64,000 nt of DNA from Clostridium neonatale (GCF_001458595.1 NZ_LN890324.1:1-64000); one strand, 5' to 3'. Positions 10,242 to 20,579 are shown, counted from the stretch's first letter. Notes: generated from the letters alone by a model not told the origin. A program made the numbers and translations.

Positions 10242-11912
10242 CTAAAATAATCCTATTATTTCCCCATCTTTTAAAACATCCATTTTATTAGCTGCTGGTA
10301 CTTTTGGTAATCCTGGCATAGTCATAATATCACCAGTTAACGCTACTATAAATCCTGCGCCATTTGATACTTTTATTTCTTTAACTGTAATAGTAAAGTT
10401 TTCAGCTCTTCCTAGCAAATTAGGGTTATCTGATAATGAATATTGTGTTTTAGCCATACAAATAGGTAATTTATCTAATTTAAATGCTTCTAACTCTTTT
10501 ATTTGTTTTTTTGCTGCTGGTGTATAGTTAACTCCATCAGCACCATAAATTTCTTTAGCTATAGTTAATATTTTTTCTTCTATTGTAGCTTTTTCATCAT
10601 AAATTGGAGCAAAATTTAACTTATCATTTTCTAAAATATCTATAACTATGTTTCCTAGCTCAATTCCACCTTCTCCACCTTTAGCCCACACATCGGATAA
10701 AGCTACCTTTACACCCAGTTTATCACAGTAATCTTTTATAAACTTAACTTCTTCATCACTATCAGTGACAAATTTATTTATTGCAACTACTGCATCTACA
10801 TTAAATTTCTTAATATTTTCAATTTGTTTTTCTAGGTTTGATATTCCTTTTGATAAAGCTTCAACATTTGGAGTATTTAAATCTGCTTTTGCTACTCCCC
10901 CATGATGCTTTAAAGCTCTAATAGTAGCAACTATTACAACACAAGATGGCTTTAATCCACCATATCTACATTTTATGTCAAAGAATTTTTCTGCACCTAA
11001 ATCAGCACCAAATCCTGCTTCTGTAATAGCAATATCTCCAAGCTTCAATGCTAGCTTTGTTGCCATAATAGAATTACATCCATGTGCAATATTAGCAAAT
11101 GGTCCACCATGTATTAACGCAGGTGTATTTTCTAACGTTTGTACTAGATTAGGTTTTATAGCATCCTTCATTAATAGTGCCATCGCTCCTTGTACATTCA
11201 ATTGCTTTGCATATACAGGACATCCATCTAAATCATATCCTATAACTATATTCCCCATTCTTTCTTTTAAATCTTCCAAATCTTTAGATAGACATAATAT
11301 AGCCATTATTTCTGATGCCACAGTTATTGTGAACCCATCTTCTCTAACAAATCCATTAACTTTTCCACCCATTCCAACAACTATATTTCTAAGAGCTCTA
11401 TCATTCATATCAATAACTCTTTTAAAAGTTATCCTTCTTGAATCTATTCTTAATTGGTTTCCTTGATGGATATGATTATCTATAGCTGCTGATAATAAGT
11501 TATTAGCTGATGTTATTGCATGCATATCTCCTGTAAAATGAAGATTTATGTCTTCCATTGGGACTACTTGAGCATATCCACCGCCTGCTGCCCCACCTTT
11601 TATTCCAAAAACAGGCCCAAGAGAAGGTTCTCTTAAAGCTATAACTGCTTTTTTACCTAATTTATTAAGCGCCTGCCCTAATCCAACGGTTACAGTTGAT
11701 TTTCCTTCACCTGCTGGTGTTGGGTTTATAGCTGTTACTAAAACTAATTTTCCATCTTTTTTATCTACAACTTTATTATATACATCTAAAGATATTTTAC
11801 ATTTATATTTCCCATAATACTCGATATCATCTTCACAAAGACCTAAGCCTTCAGCAATCTCTTTTATTGGTTTCATCTTTGCTTCTTGAGCAATTTGTAT
11901 ATCACTTTTCAT
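10242..11912 (-). CDS. fhs: formate--tetrahydrofolate ligase
   Basis: 556 residues, typical of Fhs. It makes 10-formyl-THF from formate, THF and ATP for purine synthesis, initiator Met formylation and one-carbon flow. The ATP-binding loop TPAGEGKS is at 65-72; other family segments are [19 protein letters not shown] and [15 protein letters not shown], and the C-terminal [16 protein letters not shown] precedes the ATG. It is monocistronic between its own spacer and terminator. Confidence 0.98.
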   Translation of the reverse strand: MKSDIQIAQEAKMKPIKEIAEGLGLCEDDIEYYGKYKCKISLDVYNKVVDKKDGKLVLVTAINPTPAGEGKSTVTVGLGQALNKLGKKAVIALREPSLGPVFGIKGGAAGGGYAQVVPMEDINLHFTGDMHAITSANNLLSAAIDNHIHQGNQLRIDSRRITFKRVIDMNDRALRNIVVGMGGKVNGFVREDGFTITVASEIMAILCLSKDLEDLKERMGNIVIGYDLDGCPVYAKQLNVQGAMALLMKDAIKPNLVQTLENTPALIHGGPFANIAHGCNSIMATKLALKLGDIAITEAGFGADLGAEKFFDIKCRYGGLKPSCVVIVATIRALKHHGGVAKADLNTPNVEALSKGISNLEKQIENIKKFNVDAVVAINKFVTDSDEEVKFIKDYCDKLGVKVALSDVWAKGGEGGIELGNIVIDILENDKLNFAPIYDEKATIEEKILTIAKEIYGADGVNYTPAAKKQIKELEAFKLDKLPICMAKTQYSLSDNPNLLGRAENFTITVKEIKVSNGAGFIVALTGDIMTMPGLPKVPAANKMDVLKDGEIIGLF

Positions 11913-12095
11913 TTAATCTTTCCCCCTAAAATTTATATATTAAAATAAATTCTTCTATCACAAATTCAATATATATTATATCATCCAAAATAATCTATTA
12001 AAAGTTATTTCGAATATTTATTTGTGTTTTTAACCTATCATTCGTATTTTGTCATAAGCAATATTATTATATATAGATATTTCTTCGGAAATAAA

Positions 12096-12152
12096 AAAAT
12101 ATGTATCCAATAAAATTAAAGTTTAATAATTTTATATAGATACATATTTATA
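12096..12152 (-). terminator. ftsH terminator
   Basis: Long imperfect hairpin in which AAATATGTATC pairs with GATACATATTT, followed on the minus strand by a T-run. It lies immediately downstream of the ftsH stop. Confidence 0.75.
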
Positions 12153-12162
12153 CTACACTATA

Positions 12163-13962
12163 TTAACTATTTGCAAAAATTTCTTCAAATTCCTTTGCAT
12201 CTAATTTTTCTTTTTCAATCAATGCTTGTGCAACTGCATGTAATTTATTTAGATTATTGCTTAATAAATCAATAGCCTTATTATATGCTTCATCAATTGT
12301 TTTCTTAATTTCCTTATCTATTTTAGCTCCTAATTCTTCACTGAAGTTTCTTCCTTTGCCGATATCTCTTCCCAAGAATACTTCATCTTGACCCGCATTA
12401 TATGATATAGTTCCTATAACATCACTCATACCATATTCCATTATCATACTTCTTGCTATATTACTTGCTCTATCTATATCATTTTTAGCGCCAGTGCTGA
12501 TATCTCCCATTATTAATTTTTCAGCAACTCTTCCACCTAAAAGCCCTACCATTTCATCCTTTAATTTATTTTTAGATGTATACGAAGTATCTTCTTTAGG
12601 TAGATGCATCGTATATCCGCCAGCTCTACCTCTTGGTATTATACTAATTTCATGAACAGGATCACAATTAGGAAGTAATCTCATAACAACTGCATGCCCT
12701 GCTTCATGATAAGCTGTTAGCTTTTTATCATGCTCTGTTATAACTTTACTCTTTTTTTCCGGTCCTGCAATCACTCTAGTAATCGCTTCTTCCATTTCGT
12801 CCATAGATATTTGTTTTCTATCTTTTCTAACCGCAAGTAGGGCAGCCTCATTAGCCAGATTTTCTAAATCTGCTCCAGAAAATCCTGGTGTTCTCTTTGC
12901 TAAAACATCTAACTTTACACTTTCTTCAAGAGGTTTTTTCTTAGTATGAACCTTAAGTATTTCTTCTCTTCCTTTTACATCTGGTGCTCCTACAACAATT
13001 TGCCTATCGAATCTTCCAGGTCTAAGCAATGCTGGGTCTAATATATCAGGTCTATTAGTTGCAGCTATCATAATAATTCCTTCATTTACACCAAATCCAT
13101 CCATTTCAACTAGTAACTGATTCAATGTTTGTTCTCTTTCATCATGCCCACCACCAAGACCAGCTCCTCTTTGTCTACCTACAGCATCAATTTCATCTAT
13201 AAACACTATACAAGGAGAGTTCTTTTTAGCTTCTTCAAATAAACTTCTAACTCTAGATGCTCCAACACCAACAAACATTTCAACGAAATCCGAACCTGAT
13301 ATGCTAAAAAATGGTACACCCGCTTCACCTGCGATCGCTTTGGCAAGTAAAGTCTTTCCTGTCCCTGGAGGTCCAACTAAAAGAACTCCCTTTGGTATTC
13401 TTGCTCCCATTTGAATATATCTTGAAGGTTGTTTAAGAAAATCAACAATTTCCTCTAATTCTGCTTTTTCCTCATCTGCTCCTGCCACATCAGAAAAAGT
13501 AACAGTTTGGCTTTCTGGAGTTACCATTTTTGCCTTACTCTTTCCAAAATTCATAACACCTCTGCCACTTCCACCGCCTTGGGACTGCTGAGTAAATATG
13601 AAGAAAAACATGAAAATTACTATAGCTAATAAAACAAATGGTAGCAATGTTGCCAGCCATGTTGCATTATTAGATGGTGCTCTAAACTCAACTATAACAT
13701 TTGGATTTTTATGATTTTCCATCAAAGATGTAAGTAGTTCATCAGGCGCATAAGTACTAAATTTTTTATTATCTTTCGTTTTTCCTTCTATTTTATTATT
13801 TTCTACAACAATGCTATCTATTTCATCCGCATTCCACTTTTGTGAAAATATATTAAACGGTATATCTGTAGATGGTTTCCCTGTTTCCCACATCATAACA
13901 GCAGCTAAAAATAACATTATTGCACATACAGTCCATACAGCTGTGCTCGAATATTTTTTCAT
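12163..13962 (-). CDS. ftsH: ATP-dependent zinc metalloprotease FtsH
   Basis: 599 residues. A hexameric membrane AAA+ protease for quality control of membrane and regulatory proteins. TM1 (about 8-25) and TM2 (about 102-123) flank a short extracytoplasmic domain. The AAA domain has Walker A GPPGTGKT (197-204), Walker B IVFIDE (252-257) and a second region of homology near 303-320. The zinc site is HEAGH (419-423). It follows hpt as in many Firmicutes and is the last gene of the spoIIE-tilS-hpt-ftsH cluster. Confidence 0.98.
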   Translation of the reverse strand: MKKYSSTAVWTVCAIMLFLAAVMMWETGKPSTDIPFNIFSQKWNADEIDSIVVENNKIEGKTKDNKKFSTYAPDELLTSLMENHKNPNVIVEFRAPSNNATWLATLLPFVLLAIVIFMFFFIFTQQSQGGGSGRGVMNFGKSKAKMVTPESQTVTFSDVAGADEEKAELEEIVDFLKQPSRYIQMGARIPKGVLLVGPPGTGKTLLAKAIAGEAGVPFFSISGSDFVEMFVGVGASRVRSLFEEAKKNSPCIVFIDEIDAVGRQRGAGLGGGHDEREQTLNQLLVEMDGFGVNEGIIMIAATNRPDILDPALLRPGRFDRQIVVGAPDVKGREEILKVHTKKKPLEESVKLDVLAKRTPGFSGADLENLANEAALLAVRKDRKQISMDEMEEAITRVIAGPEKKSKVITEHDKKLTAYHEAGHAVVMRLLPNCDPVHEISIIPRGRAGGYTMHLPKEDTSYTSKNKLKDEMVGLLGGRVAEKLIMGDISTGAKNDIDRASNIARSMIMEYGMSDVIGTISYNAGQDEVFLGRDIGKGRNFSEELGAKIDKEIKKTIDEAYNKAIDLLSNNLNKLHAVAQALIEKEKLDAKEFEEIFANS

Positions 13963-14031
13963 TCAAGCCCCCCCTCTCTATTACTTCTAAATTTTATCAT
14001 AGGGAATTTCTCATTACAACATTTTACATTA

Positions 14032-14571
14032 TTACTTTTCATATACCTCTGGCTTCAATATTCCTATATAAGGTAAATTTCTATACCTCTCAGCATAATC
14101 TATTCCATATCCAACAATAAATGCATCTGGAACTTCAAATCCTATATACTTAACATCTAACTCAACTTTTCTTCTAGCTGGTTTATTTAACAATGAAACT
14201 ATTTCTATGCTATTAGCTTTTCTTGCTTTAAGATATCCAAGTAAATACTTTAATGTTGTTCCTGTATCTACAATATCCTCAACTATTAATATATCCTTTC
14301 CCTCAATATTACTGTCTAAATCTTTAAGTATTCTTACTACTCCTGATGTTTCTGTAGAATTACCATAACTAGATACTGCCATAAAATCTATCTCACATTG
14401 AATTGAAATATTTTTTATTAGTTCAGCTGCAAATATGACTGATCCTTTTAATATCCCAACAACGACTAAGTCTTTACCTTTATAGTCTTCACTAATTTTC
14501 TCAGCTAATTCTCTAACCTTTTCTGATAATGTATCACTTGAAAATAATACTTCTTTAATATCTTCCTTCAT
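14032..14571 (-). CDS. hpt: hypoxanthine phosphoribosyltransferase
   Basis: 179 residues. A purine salvage enzyme converting hypoxanthine or guanine plus PRPP to IMP or GMP. The PRPP-binding motif is VEDIVDTGTTL, and KGSVIFAAEL lies near the N-terminus. The start codon lies one nucleotide after the tilS stop, so translation is probably coupled. The tilS-hpt-ftsH order is conserved in Bacillus and clostridia. Confidence 0.96.
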   Translation of the reverse strand: MKEDIKEVLFSSDTLSEKVRELAEKISEDYKGKDLVVVGILKGSVIFAAELIKNISIQCEIDFMAVSSYGNSTETSGVVRILKDLDSNIEGKDILIVEDIVDTGTTLKYLLGYLKARKANSIEIVSLLNKPARRKVELDVKYIGFEVPDAFIVGYGIDYAERYRNLPYIGILKPEVYEK

Positions 14572-14572
14572 C

Positions 14573-15967
14573 TTAATGTTCCTTTCTACTAACTATAACC
14601 TTTAATATATTTTTACTATTATTTGATATCCTATATTCTTCTGAAGTCCTGACTCCAATAACCCATGCAATCCTATTATCAAAACATAATATCGGAATTA
14701 AATCTCTTAAATCTTTAGGGACTTTCATATCAATAAATATATCTTTTACCTTTTTATTCCCTTTCATCCCTAAAGGAATCATTCTATCTCCATCTTCCCT
14801 TGTCTTCAAAAGAATTTCATCCTCTATTTTATCAAATTCAAAATATTTTATGAATTCATTTTCTTTTAAATTAATATTTTTGTCATTTTTCATTACAGTA
14901 AATTGTATAAAGAAATCTTGAAAATCAATTTTTTTATTGTCTATATCAAGTTTATTTAATCTTATCTTCTTACTATCTACTTTCTTTTGATTTAATTTAT
15001 TCTTTATGTATATATCTCCATATATATTTTCCACAAAAATATTTTTAGGTAAATTAACAATTTTCCCGGTATCTTTTCTAGCTAAATCCATAATTTCATA
15101 TATATGCTTCATTTCAAAATCATAGGTCTGATTAGAATATCTTATTAGTGCATTTCTTAACATCCTAGAGATAATGGAATCATGATTAGTAAATGCATCC
15201 TTTTTTATTATAAAATATTTATCGTATTCTATACAATATTTCTGGTAAACTTTTAAAGATTCACTTTCTAAAAACTCATTATCTTTTTGTAACAATCCAG
15301 CTGTTCTATTTAAAGTTTCTATTATGTCTTCATTAAAATATTCTTTTATATATGGTAATATATCTAAGCGTATTTTATTTCTATTATATATTTTTTCAAA
15401 GTTTGTTTTATCAATTCTTGGATTCAAGTTTTCTTTTCTAATATATTCTTCAACCTCCTCCCTATCAAGACATAATATAGGGCGTATTATTTTATTATCT
15501 CTATAAGCTTTAATACCACCAAGACCTTCTAATCCACTACCTCTAATTAGCCTAAAAATTATAGTTTCCGCCTGATCATTGGCATTATGCGCTGTAGCAA
15601 TTTTGTTATATTTACCATTTTTCATTACTTCTTCAAAGAAATCATATCTCACTTTTCTTCCAGCCATTTCAGATGACATTTTATTTTCAGCCGAATACGC
15701 ATTTATATCTACTCTTTTTATATATGATTGAATTCCAATCTTATTACAAAGCTCAATTACATATTCCTCATCCTTGTCAGAATCTTCTCCCCTAAGCATA
15801 TGATTTATATGTACTGCACCTAAAGTAATATTTAATTTATCTTTCAACTTATATAATATATCTAATAAACAAACTGAATCTGGTCCACCTGATAGAGCTA
15901 CTAATACATTATCTCCAGGTTCAATTAATTTATTTTTTCGTATATAAGTAATAACTTTATCTTTCAA
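14573..15967 (-). CDS. tilS: tRNA(Ile)-lysidine synthetase
   Basis: 464 residues from a TTG at 15967. It modifies C34 of tRNA-Ile(CAU) to lysidine using ATP, so that AUA is read as Ile. The N-terminal PP-loop motif SGGPDS is near residue 25; ATAHNANDQAETIIFRL and GSGLEGLGG are family motifs; C-terminal TilS substrate-binding domains end the protein. The frame stays open upstream to 16042, but that extension is low-complexity Ile/Asn/Tyr-rich and lacks a ribosome site, whereas AGGAAG lies 7 nt before the TTG. Confidence 0.93.
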   Translation of the reverse strand: MKDKVITYIRKNKLIEPGDNVLVALSGGPDSVCLLDILYKLKDKLNITLGAVHINHMLRGEDSDKDEEYVIELCNKIGIQSYIKRVDINAYSAENKMSSEMAGRKVRYDFFEEVMKNGKYNKIATAHNANDQAETIIFRLIRGSGLEGLGGIKAYRDNKIIRPILCLDREEVEEYIRKENLNPRIDKTNFEKIYNRNKIRLDILPYIKEYFNEDIIETLNRTAGLLQKDNEFLESESLKVYQKYCIEYDKYFIIKKDAFTNHDSIISRMLRNALIRYSNQTYDFEMKHIYEIMDLARKDTGKIVNLPKNIFVENIYGDIYIKNKLNQKKVDSKKIRLNKLDIDNKKIDFQDFFIQFTVMKNDKNINLKENEFIKYFEFDKIEDEILLKTREDGDRMIPLGMKGNKKVKDIFIDMKVPKDLRDLIPILCFDNRIAWVIGVRTSEEYRISNNSKNILKVIVSRKEH

Positions 15968-16080
15968 ACAAACACTTCCTATTTTTTTATTAAAAACATA
16001 ATATATATTTATTTTACGTATATATATATTAATTGTAAACATTATTAACTCAAATATATAATATAATCAAAATTACAAAG

Positions 16081-16103
16081 AGCTGTTTCAAAAGAAACAG
16101 CCT
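16081..16103 (-). terminator. spoIIE terminator
   Basis: Stem AGCTGTTTC (16081-16089) with GAAACAGCC/T (16094-16103) and loop AAAA. It is between the spoIIE stop and tilS, so tilS-hpt-ftsH may have its own promoter. Confidence 0.75.
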
Positions 16104-16112
16104 CACTATATA

Positions 16113-18512
16113 CTAACTTACAGAATAAACTTTAGAAACAACTACCATCATATCATCTTTTAAAATTCCATTACTAAGTTCTTTTGCTCTTTTTAATATA
16201 TTCTCTGATAGTTGCTTTGGATCATAACTATTCTCACCTAAATATTCTTCAATCCATAAATCATCTCCTACTTTTAATTTATCTATATCCACTATTCCAT
16301 CACTTATACTTACTATCATATCGCCAGGTTTCAACTCTTCATTTATAACTTCTACATCCACTTCATCAACAAGACCAAAAGGTAAATTATTAGAAGCTAT
16401 TTTTTGTACACCATCTTTTCTTTTTATAAAACTAGGTGAAGCACCTATCTTGATAAACGATGTTCTGCCATTATATAAATTAATTTTACTCAAATCTAAA
16501 GTTGCAAATTTTTCATTTTCTGCAAACTTCATACCCATTATTGAATTAACTGTATTAACAGTTATATCTTCTGCAAAACCAGCATCTGTTAAATGTTCAA
16601 CTAAATTAACAGTTGCCTTGCTTTGATCACTAGCTTCAGGACCAGATCCCATTCCATCACTCAAAATAATTGTATAGTTTCCATCTGTAGTTTTTCCAAA
16701 GCTATAATAATCGCCTGTCTGACTTTCTCCATCTTTAATATCCATTGCAGCATATGACATGACATAATATTTGGGCGCTTCTTCAATTGTTATTGTACAC
16801 TCATTGCTCTTCGGATTAATATTACACCCTTCACTACTAATACTTAATGGAATCTTAATTATATCATTTAATATAGGCAAAACATCTTTATTACAAAATT
16901 CACACCCTTCACAACTGTTCATACTTATTTTTATTCTAATTCTTCCTTCATAATTTTTATAACAAAATATATCATTATATTCTATAGAATTTCTATTTAA
17001 CCCCCTTCTTATCATTCTCTCTAAATCATCCGATATTTTAATTTCTCTTTTGAAGTTATCTAATATTCTCTCTAACGTAATTCCTATATTGTTTATATGC
17101 TCCGATAAAATCTGTCTTCCTTCATTAATTTTTTCTTTTTTAGTTTCATTTAAATTATGGTTATTAATAATAGTTTCTGTGTTTTTTAGTATAGAAAGAT
17201 GTTTAACACAATTTTTCTCTAAATAAATTGGTAATGTAACCTTTCCACTTTCATAATTATCTATCAGAGTTTGAAATGAAACATACGTCTGATTAAAATT
17301 CTTTTGCCAACACTTTTCTCTATTTATACATTGACTACAACTTCTTTCTGCAAGATTTTCTATTAACGCACATGATTTATTTTTGATTGATAAATTACTA
17401 TTTTCGTTGTCCTCACCTAAGCATGCAGAAATTGCACCCAAAACATCAGTAATCCCTCTTATTCTTAGGGTAAACTCCTCCTTTAAATCATTTAAACTAA
17501 TATTACTTATAGCATTTCTCTTTTTTTCAGGATTTATCTCAATTTCAATACTTTTATATGCAGATTTAGGAATTAACAAAAATAAAATAGCTCCTATCAT
17601 CACTTCAATAATCAAGTTTGTTGTTAGCTGATTAGAATATAATCCCAAAGCAAAATATATTATTATACCTGCAAGTATTGAAAGAATTTTCCCAGTATCT
17701 TTAAATATTCCTACTATTAAGCCCTCAACTCCATAAAAAGCCACATTAAAAATCATATCATTTTCAGATATCCCCAATATTACTCCCATAGCGACTCCAA
17801 TCATTGCCCCATAACTAGCTCCACCCATATAAGCAATAATAAAGACAGAAGTCAGAGCTAATATATTTCTAATTGAACAGTTTAATATATATATTTCTCC
17901 CACTCCTGTAATTATTAAGCAAAACAATATGGATATGCTTACAATTTCCTCAGCCGAAATACTACTATTTATTCTAAACTCATCTAAGGATCTAATTGAG
18001 TACTTTATAATATGATATATAGGTATAACTACTGATGTCTGGAGTAGGGTTAATGTTAAATTTATTCCACCATCATACTTAGAAATAAAGATTCCACCTA
18101 ATACAAAAACTACTAATAATATGGAAAAGCTTATTATTTCTAATTTAATTTTATCTTTAGTTGATATCAATAGATAATAAATACTTAAAACAACTATTGA
18201 GACTAAATATATATATGGATCATTTATTGAATTCCACATAGATAAATATCCAAGACCAACACCAATTGATGCTAGAATACATTTCTTTTTATCTCTTTTA
18301 ATAGCACATAGAGCCATTAAATACGCTATACCAAATGGTGCAATTCCTTTATTATCTGCTCTATTTAATAATAAAATCACTCTTCCAAGTGATACTCCAA
18401 TTATAAAAATTGCAAATAGTCTTACCAAAGATATCCTTAACCACGGATTTTTTTTTACTTTATTCTCTCTCCCTATATCATTATAAGAATTTAATTCTAA
18501 TTCGTATTGCAT
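16113..18512 (-). CDS. spoIIE: stage II sporulation protein E (SpoIIE)
   Basis: 799 residues. A membrane PP2C-type phosphatase that dephosphorylates SpoIIAA at the asymmetric septum and so activates sigma-F in the forespore. The first about 325 residues contain around ten hydrophobic segments; a central region with a Cys-rich stretch (CSQCINREKCW) is implicated in septal localisation in the family; the C-terminal PP2C domain has SDGMGSGPEA and ISDGIVD metal-binding motifs. It sits upstream of tilS-hpt-ftsH as in Bacillus. Confidence 0.97.
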   Translation of the reverse strand: MQYELELNSYNDIGRENKVKKNPWLRISLVRLFAIFIIGVSLGRVILLLNRADNKGIAPFGIAYLMALCAIKRDKKKCILASIGVGLGYLSMWNSINDPYIYLVSIVVLSIYYLLISTKDKIKLEIISFSILLVVFVLGGIFISKYDGGINLTLTLLQTSVVIPIYHIIKYSIRSLDEFRINSSISAEEIVSISILFCLIITGVGEIYILNCSIRNILALTSVFIIAYMGGASYGAMIGVAMGVILGISENDMIFNVAFYGVEGLIVGIFKDTGKILSILAGIIIYFALGLYSNQLTTNLIIEVMIGAILFLLIPKSAYKSIEIEINPEKKRNAISNISLNDLKEEFTLRIRGITDVLGAISACLGEDNENSNLSIKNKSCALIENLAERSCSQCINREKCWQKNFNQTYVSFQTLIDNYESGKVTLPIYLEKNCVKHLSILKNTETIINNHNLNETKKEKINEGRQILSEHINNIGITLERILDNFKREIKISDDLERMIRRGLNRNSIEYNDIFCYKNYEGRIRIKISMNSCEGCEFCNKDVLPILNDIIKIPLSISSEGCNINPKSNECTITIEEAPKYYVMSYAAMDIKDGESQTGDYYSFGKTTDGNYTIILSDGMGSGPEASDQSKATVNLVEHLTDAGFAEDITVNTVNSIMGMKFAENEKFATLDLSKINLYNGRTSFIKIGASPSFIKRKDGVQKIASNNLPFGLVDEVDVEVINEELKPGDMIVSISDGIVDIDKLKVGDDLWIEEYLGENSYDPKQLSENILKRAKELSNGILKDDMMVVVSKVYSVS

Positions 18513-18546
18513 TTTCGTCGCCTCATTTCCAAATATTGTAATTAGA

Positions 18547-18579
18547 ATTATATCACTCTAGTCTTTCGATATATGTCAT
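18547..18579 (-). promoter_or_regulatory. spoIIE promoter, Spo0A-type with 21-bp spacing
   Basis: TATAAT (18547-18552) and a -35-like ATGACA (18574-18579) are separated by 21 bp, with TATCGAA (18565-18571), one base off the 0A-box core TGTCGAA, inside the spacer. B. subtilis spoIIE and spoIIG use sigma-A promoters with similarly long spacers activated by Spo0A~P. The match is from sequence; the regulation is inferred. Confidence 0.6.
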
Positions 18580-18687
18580 AAACTGTTTTCAAACCATAAC
18601 TTTCGTAGGACAACATCATCTAAAATTCTCTAATATTTAATAATATAGTGTTTTATTTTTAATCTATAATTTATATATAAAATATAA
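18580..18687. other. upstream part of the spoIIE-AEC spacer
   Basis: With the promoter (18547-18579) and the terminator (18688-18722) this makes up most of a 328-bp gap. Here I see only AT-rich sequence and a weak CTACGAA motif (18602-18608) that might be a poor second 0A box. There is no gene. Confidence 0.4.
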
Positions 18688-18722
18688 AAAAATCTATGCA
18701 AAATGTAGGTTTGCATAGATTT
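18688..18722 (-). terminator. AEC transporter terminator
   Basis: A 13-bp perfect stem (18690-18702 with 18710-18722) followed on the minus strand by a T-run. It lies about 120 bp after the transporter stop and is the first strong terminator there. Confidence 0.85.
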
Positions 18723-18840
18723 CTTGAAATTAAAATTTGAATAATTAATTTGTCGTTAATGTTAATTATTTTATATATTGTATCGCAAATAAACTGTATT
18801 TATTTTTCAGTTTATGAATATACTTATATATTATAAAAAT

Positions 18841-19779
18841 TTAAAAATATCCAAGTTGCTTAATTAAAAGAACCCATAGAAATATGGTTACAATAGATAT
18901 TGCAGTTGTAAAAACAACTAGCTGTCCAGCAAGTTCACTATCTGCCCCCATTTGTTCAGCCATTGTAAAAGATGATACTGCTGTAGGTGCTGAAAACATA
19001 ATTAATACGCTCGCTAACTCAATATCTCTAAATCCCATAGCTATTGATATAGGAATAAATATTGAAGGAATAAATATTAATCTCCCAAATACTCCTATAA
19101 ATATATTTCTTATATTTCCTTTTAATCTACTAAACTCAAATTCCCCTCCCAATATTACAAGTGCTAGAGGTGTTGCTATTTTTGATATGTCTTGTATTGC
19201 AGTTTCCATAAAAACAGGCAACTTTATATTTATGAAAAGAGCCATTAAACCAAGTGCTGATGCTATAATTAACGGATTTTTAGCAATACCTTTAATTATA
19301 GCTTTTATGTTAATATGTCCACCTCTAAATATCTCCAAAACTATAACTGCGAGAAAATTAAAAGTAGGCACTACAACAGCTATAAGCAATGATGTAATTC
19401 CAATAGCGTCATCTCCAAACAAAGAAATTACTACTGGTATTCCAAATAAAACAAAATTACTTCTAAAAATAGTCTGTATTAATACCCCTCTTCTTGCATT
19501 TTCTTTTTCAATTAACGGTATTATAATACACATAAATAAACAACTTATTATTATAGAACTTGGAGCAAAAATCATGAGCTTAATATTAAAAACTCCATCC
19601 AAATTAGTTTTGTATACATTATAAAAAAGTAATGTTGGTAGAAATATTTTAAATGTTACATTATTCATAACCTTTAATGTATGTTTATCTATTAACTTAA
19701 TTCTTTTAATAAAATACCCCAATGCAACCGTAAGAAATAAAGGTAACACTACATTTAATGATAATATTATATTTTCCAT
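18841..19779 (-). CDS. AEC (auxin efflux carrier) family transporter
   Basis: 312 residues, normal for AEC permeases. About ten hydrophobic segments are spread over the whole length, from LSLNVVLPLFLTVALGYFIK at the start to IVTIFLWVLLIKQLGYF at the end. Typical family features are the short polar N-terminus, the FRSNFVLFGIPVVISLFGD segment mid-protein and the APTAVSSFTMAEQMG segment near the C-terminus. Substrates in the family range from malate and other organic acids to unknown, so none is assigned. A GGGGGG site precedes the ATG. It stands alone between spoIIE and a tRNA cluster, interrupting the usual yabR-spoIIE neighbourhood. Confidence 0.85.
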   Translation of the reverse strand: MENIILSLNVVLPLFLTVALGYFIKRIKLIDKHTLKVMNNVTFKIFLPTLLFYNVYKTNLDGVFNIKLMIFAPSSIIISCLFMCIIIPLIEKENARRGVLIQTIFRSNFVLFGIPVVISLFGDDAIGITSLLIAVVVPTFNFLAVIVLEIFRGGHINIKAIIKGIAKNPLIIASALGLMALFINIKLPVFMETAIQDISKIATPLALVILGGEFEFSRLKGNIRNIFIGVFGRLIFIPSIFIPISIAMGFRDIELASVLIMFSAPTAVSSFTMAEQMGADSELAGQLVVFTTAISIVTIFLWVLLIKQLGYF

Positions 19780-19908
19780 AAGCCCCCCAATTTATATTTA
19801 TTATATAAATATTACATTTAAGAAATTTCTCTGTCAAACTCGTCACTTAATTTAGAAAAAATATAATGACATATATTTTTTCATCTTTATATAGAATTTT
19901 GCACAAAA

Positions 19909-19940
19909 CAAAAAAGACTTAAGCTTTTGCTTAAGTCTTT
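19909..19940 (-). terminator. terminator of the tRNA cluster
   Basis: A 12-bp perfect stem (19913-19924 with 19929-19940), loop TTTT, then a T-run on the minus strand. The stem begins at the last base of tRNA-Leu copy 1. Confidence 0.9.
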
Positions 19941-20028
19941 GGTGCCGAAGACCGGAATCGAACCGGTACGGTGTTTAACCACCGCAGGATTTTAAGTCCT
20001 GTGCGTCTGCCAGTTCCGCCACTTCGGC
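19940..20028 (-). tRNA. tRNA-Leu (TAA), copy 1
   Basis: 89 nt with a long variable arm, anticodon TAA in CTTAAAA, acceptor GCCGAAG/CTTCGGC and encoded CCA. It is the last gene of the six-tRNA cluster and identical to copies 2 and 3. Confidence 0.97.
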
Positions 20029-20056
20029 ATACTATAAGGCAATTGTTATATAATTA

Positions 20057-20132
20057 TGGTTGCGGGGGCAGGACTTGAACCTACGGCCTTCGGGTTATGA
20101 GCCCGACGAGCTACCAACTGCTCCACCCCGCG
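20057..20132 (-). tRNA. tRNA-fMet (CAT), copy 1
   Basis: 76 nt with CAT anticodon. The C1-A72 mismatch at the acceptor end and three G-C pairs flanking the anticodon loop (GGG/CCC) are initiator tRNA hallmarks, distinguishing it from the elongator at 20250. Confidence 0.95.
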
Positions 20133-20155
20133 ATGTTAAATACTATTTATTTTTT

Positions 20156-20244
20156 TGGTGCCGAAGACCGGAATCGAACCGGTACGGTGTTTAACCACCG
20201 CAGGATTTTAAGTCCTGTGCGTCTGCCAGTTCCGCCACTTCGGC
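20156..20244 (-). tRNA. tRNA-Leu (TAA), copy 2
   Basis: 89 nt, identical to copies 1 and 3. The spacer to the fMet gene on its left is nearly the same as that between fMet copy 2 and Leu copy 3, marking a duplicated fMet-Leu block. Confidence 0.97.
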
Positions 20245-20249
20245 ACTTT

Positions 20250-20326
20250 TGGTAGCGGAAATAGGACTTGAACCTACGACACCTCGGGTATGAACCGAGT
20301 GCTCTAGCCAGCTGAGCTATTCCGCC
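20250..20326 (-). tRNA. tRNA-Met (CAT), elongator
   Basis: 77 nt with CAT anticodon. A fully paired acceptor stem (GGCGGAA/TTCCGCT with one terminal wobble) and lack of the initiator GGG/CCC anticodon stem make it elongator Met rather than fMet. tRNA-Ile(CAT) is possible in principle but its typical GGxCC acceptor is absent. Confidence 0.9.
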
Positions 20327-20330
20327 ATAA

Positions 20331-20406
20331 TGGTTGCGGGGGCAGGACTTGAACCTACGGCCTTCGGGTTATGAGCCCGACGAGCTACCAACTGCTCCAC
20401 CCCGCG
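20331..20406 (-). tRNA. tRNA-fMet (CAT), copy 2
   Basis: 76 nt, identical to fMet copy 1, including the C1-A72 mismatch and GGG/CCC anticodon stem. It is 4 nt from the Met elongator gene. Confidence 0.95.
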
Positions 20407-20428
20407 ATGTTAAATACTATTTATTTTT

Positions 20429-20517
20429 TGGTGCCGAAGACCGGAATCGAACCGGTACGGTGTTTAACCACCGCAGGATTTTAAGTCCTGTGCGTCTGCC
20501 AGTTCCGCCACTTCGGC
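20429..20517 (-). tRNA. tRNA-Leu (TAA), copy 3
   Basis: 89 nt, identical to the other Leu copies and the first gene transcribed in the cluster, directly behind the promoter at 20551-20579. Confidence 0.97.
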
Positions 20518-20550
20518 TTGTTGAGCATCAAGCTGCTAACAACAAAACTT

Positions 20551-20579
20551 ATTATAATGCATAATGTTATTACTGTCAA
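20551..20579 (-). promoter_or_regulatory. consensus promoter of the tRNA cluster
   Basis: TTGACA (20574-20579), exactly 17 bp, TATAAT (20551-20556), about 35 bp upstream of the first tRNA. Confidence 0.9.

Noticed and set aside
18884..19624. 246-codon frame on the plus strand opposite the AEC transporter
   Set aside because: It lacks a ribosome site, and the minus strand encodes a clear membrane transporter.
20334..20564. 76-codon frame beginning MRGQDLNLRPSGYEPDELP
   Set aside because: It is antisense to tRNA-fMet and tRNA-Leu genes, a well-known spurious protein.
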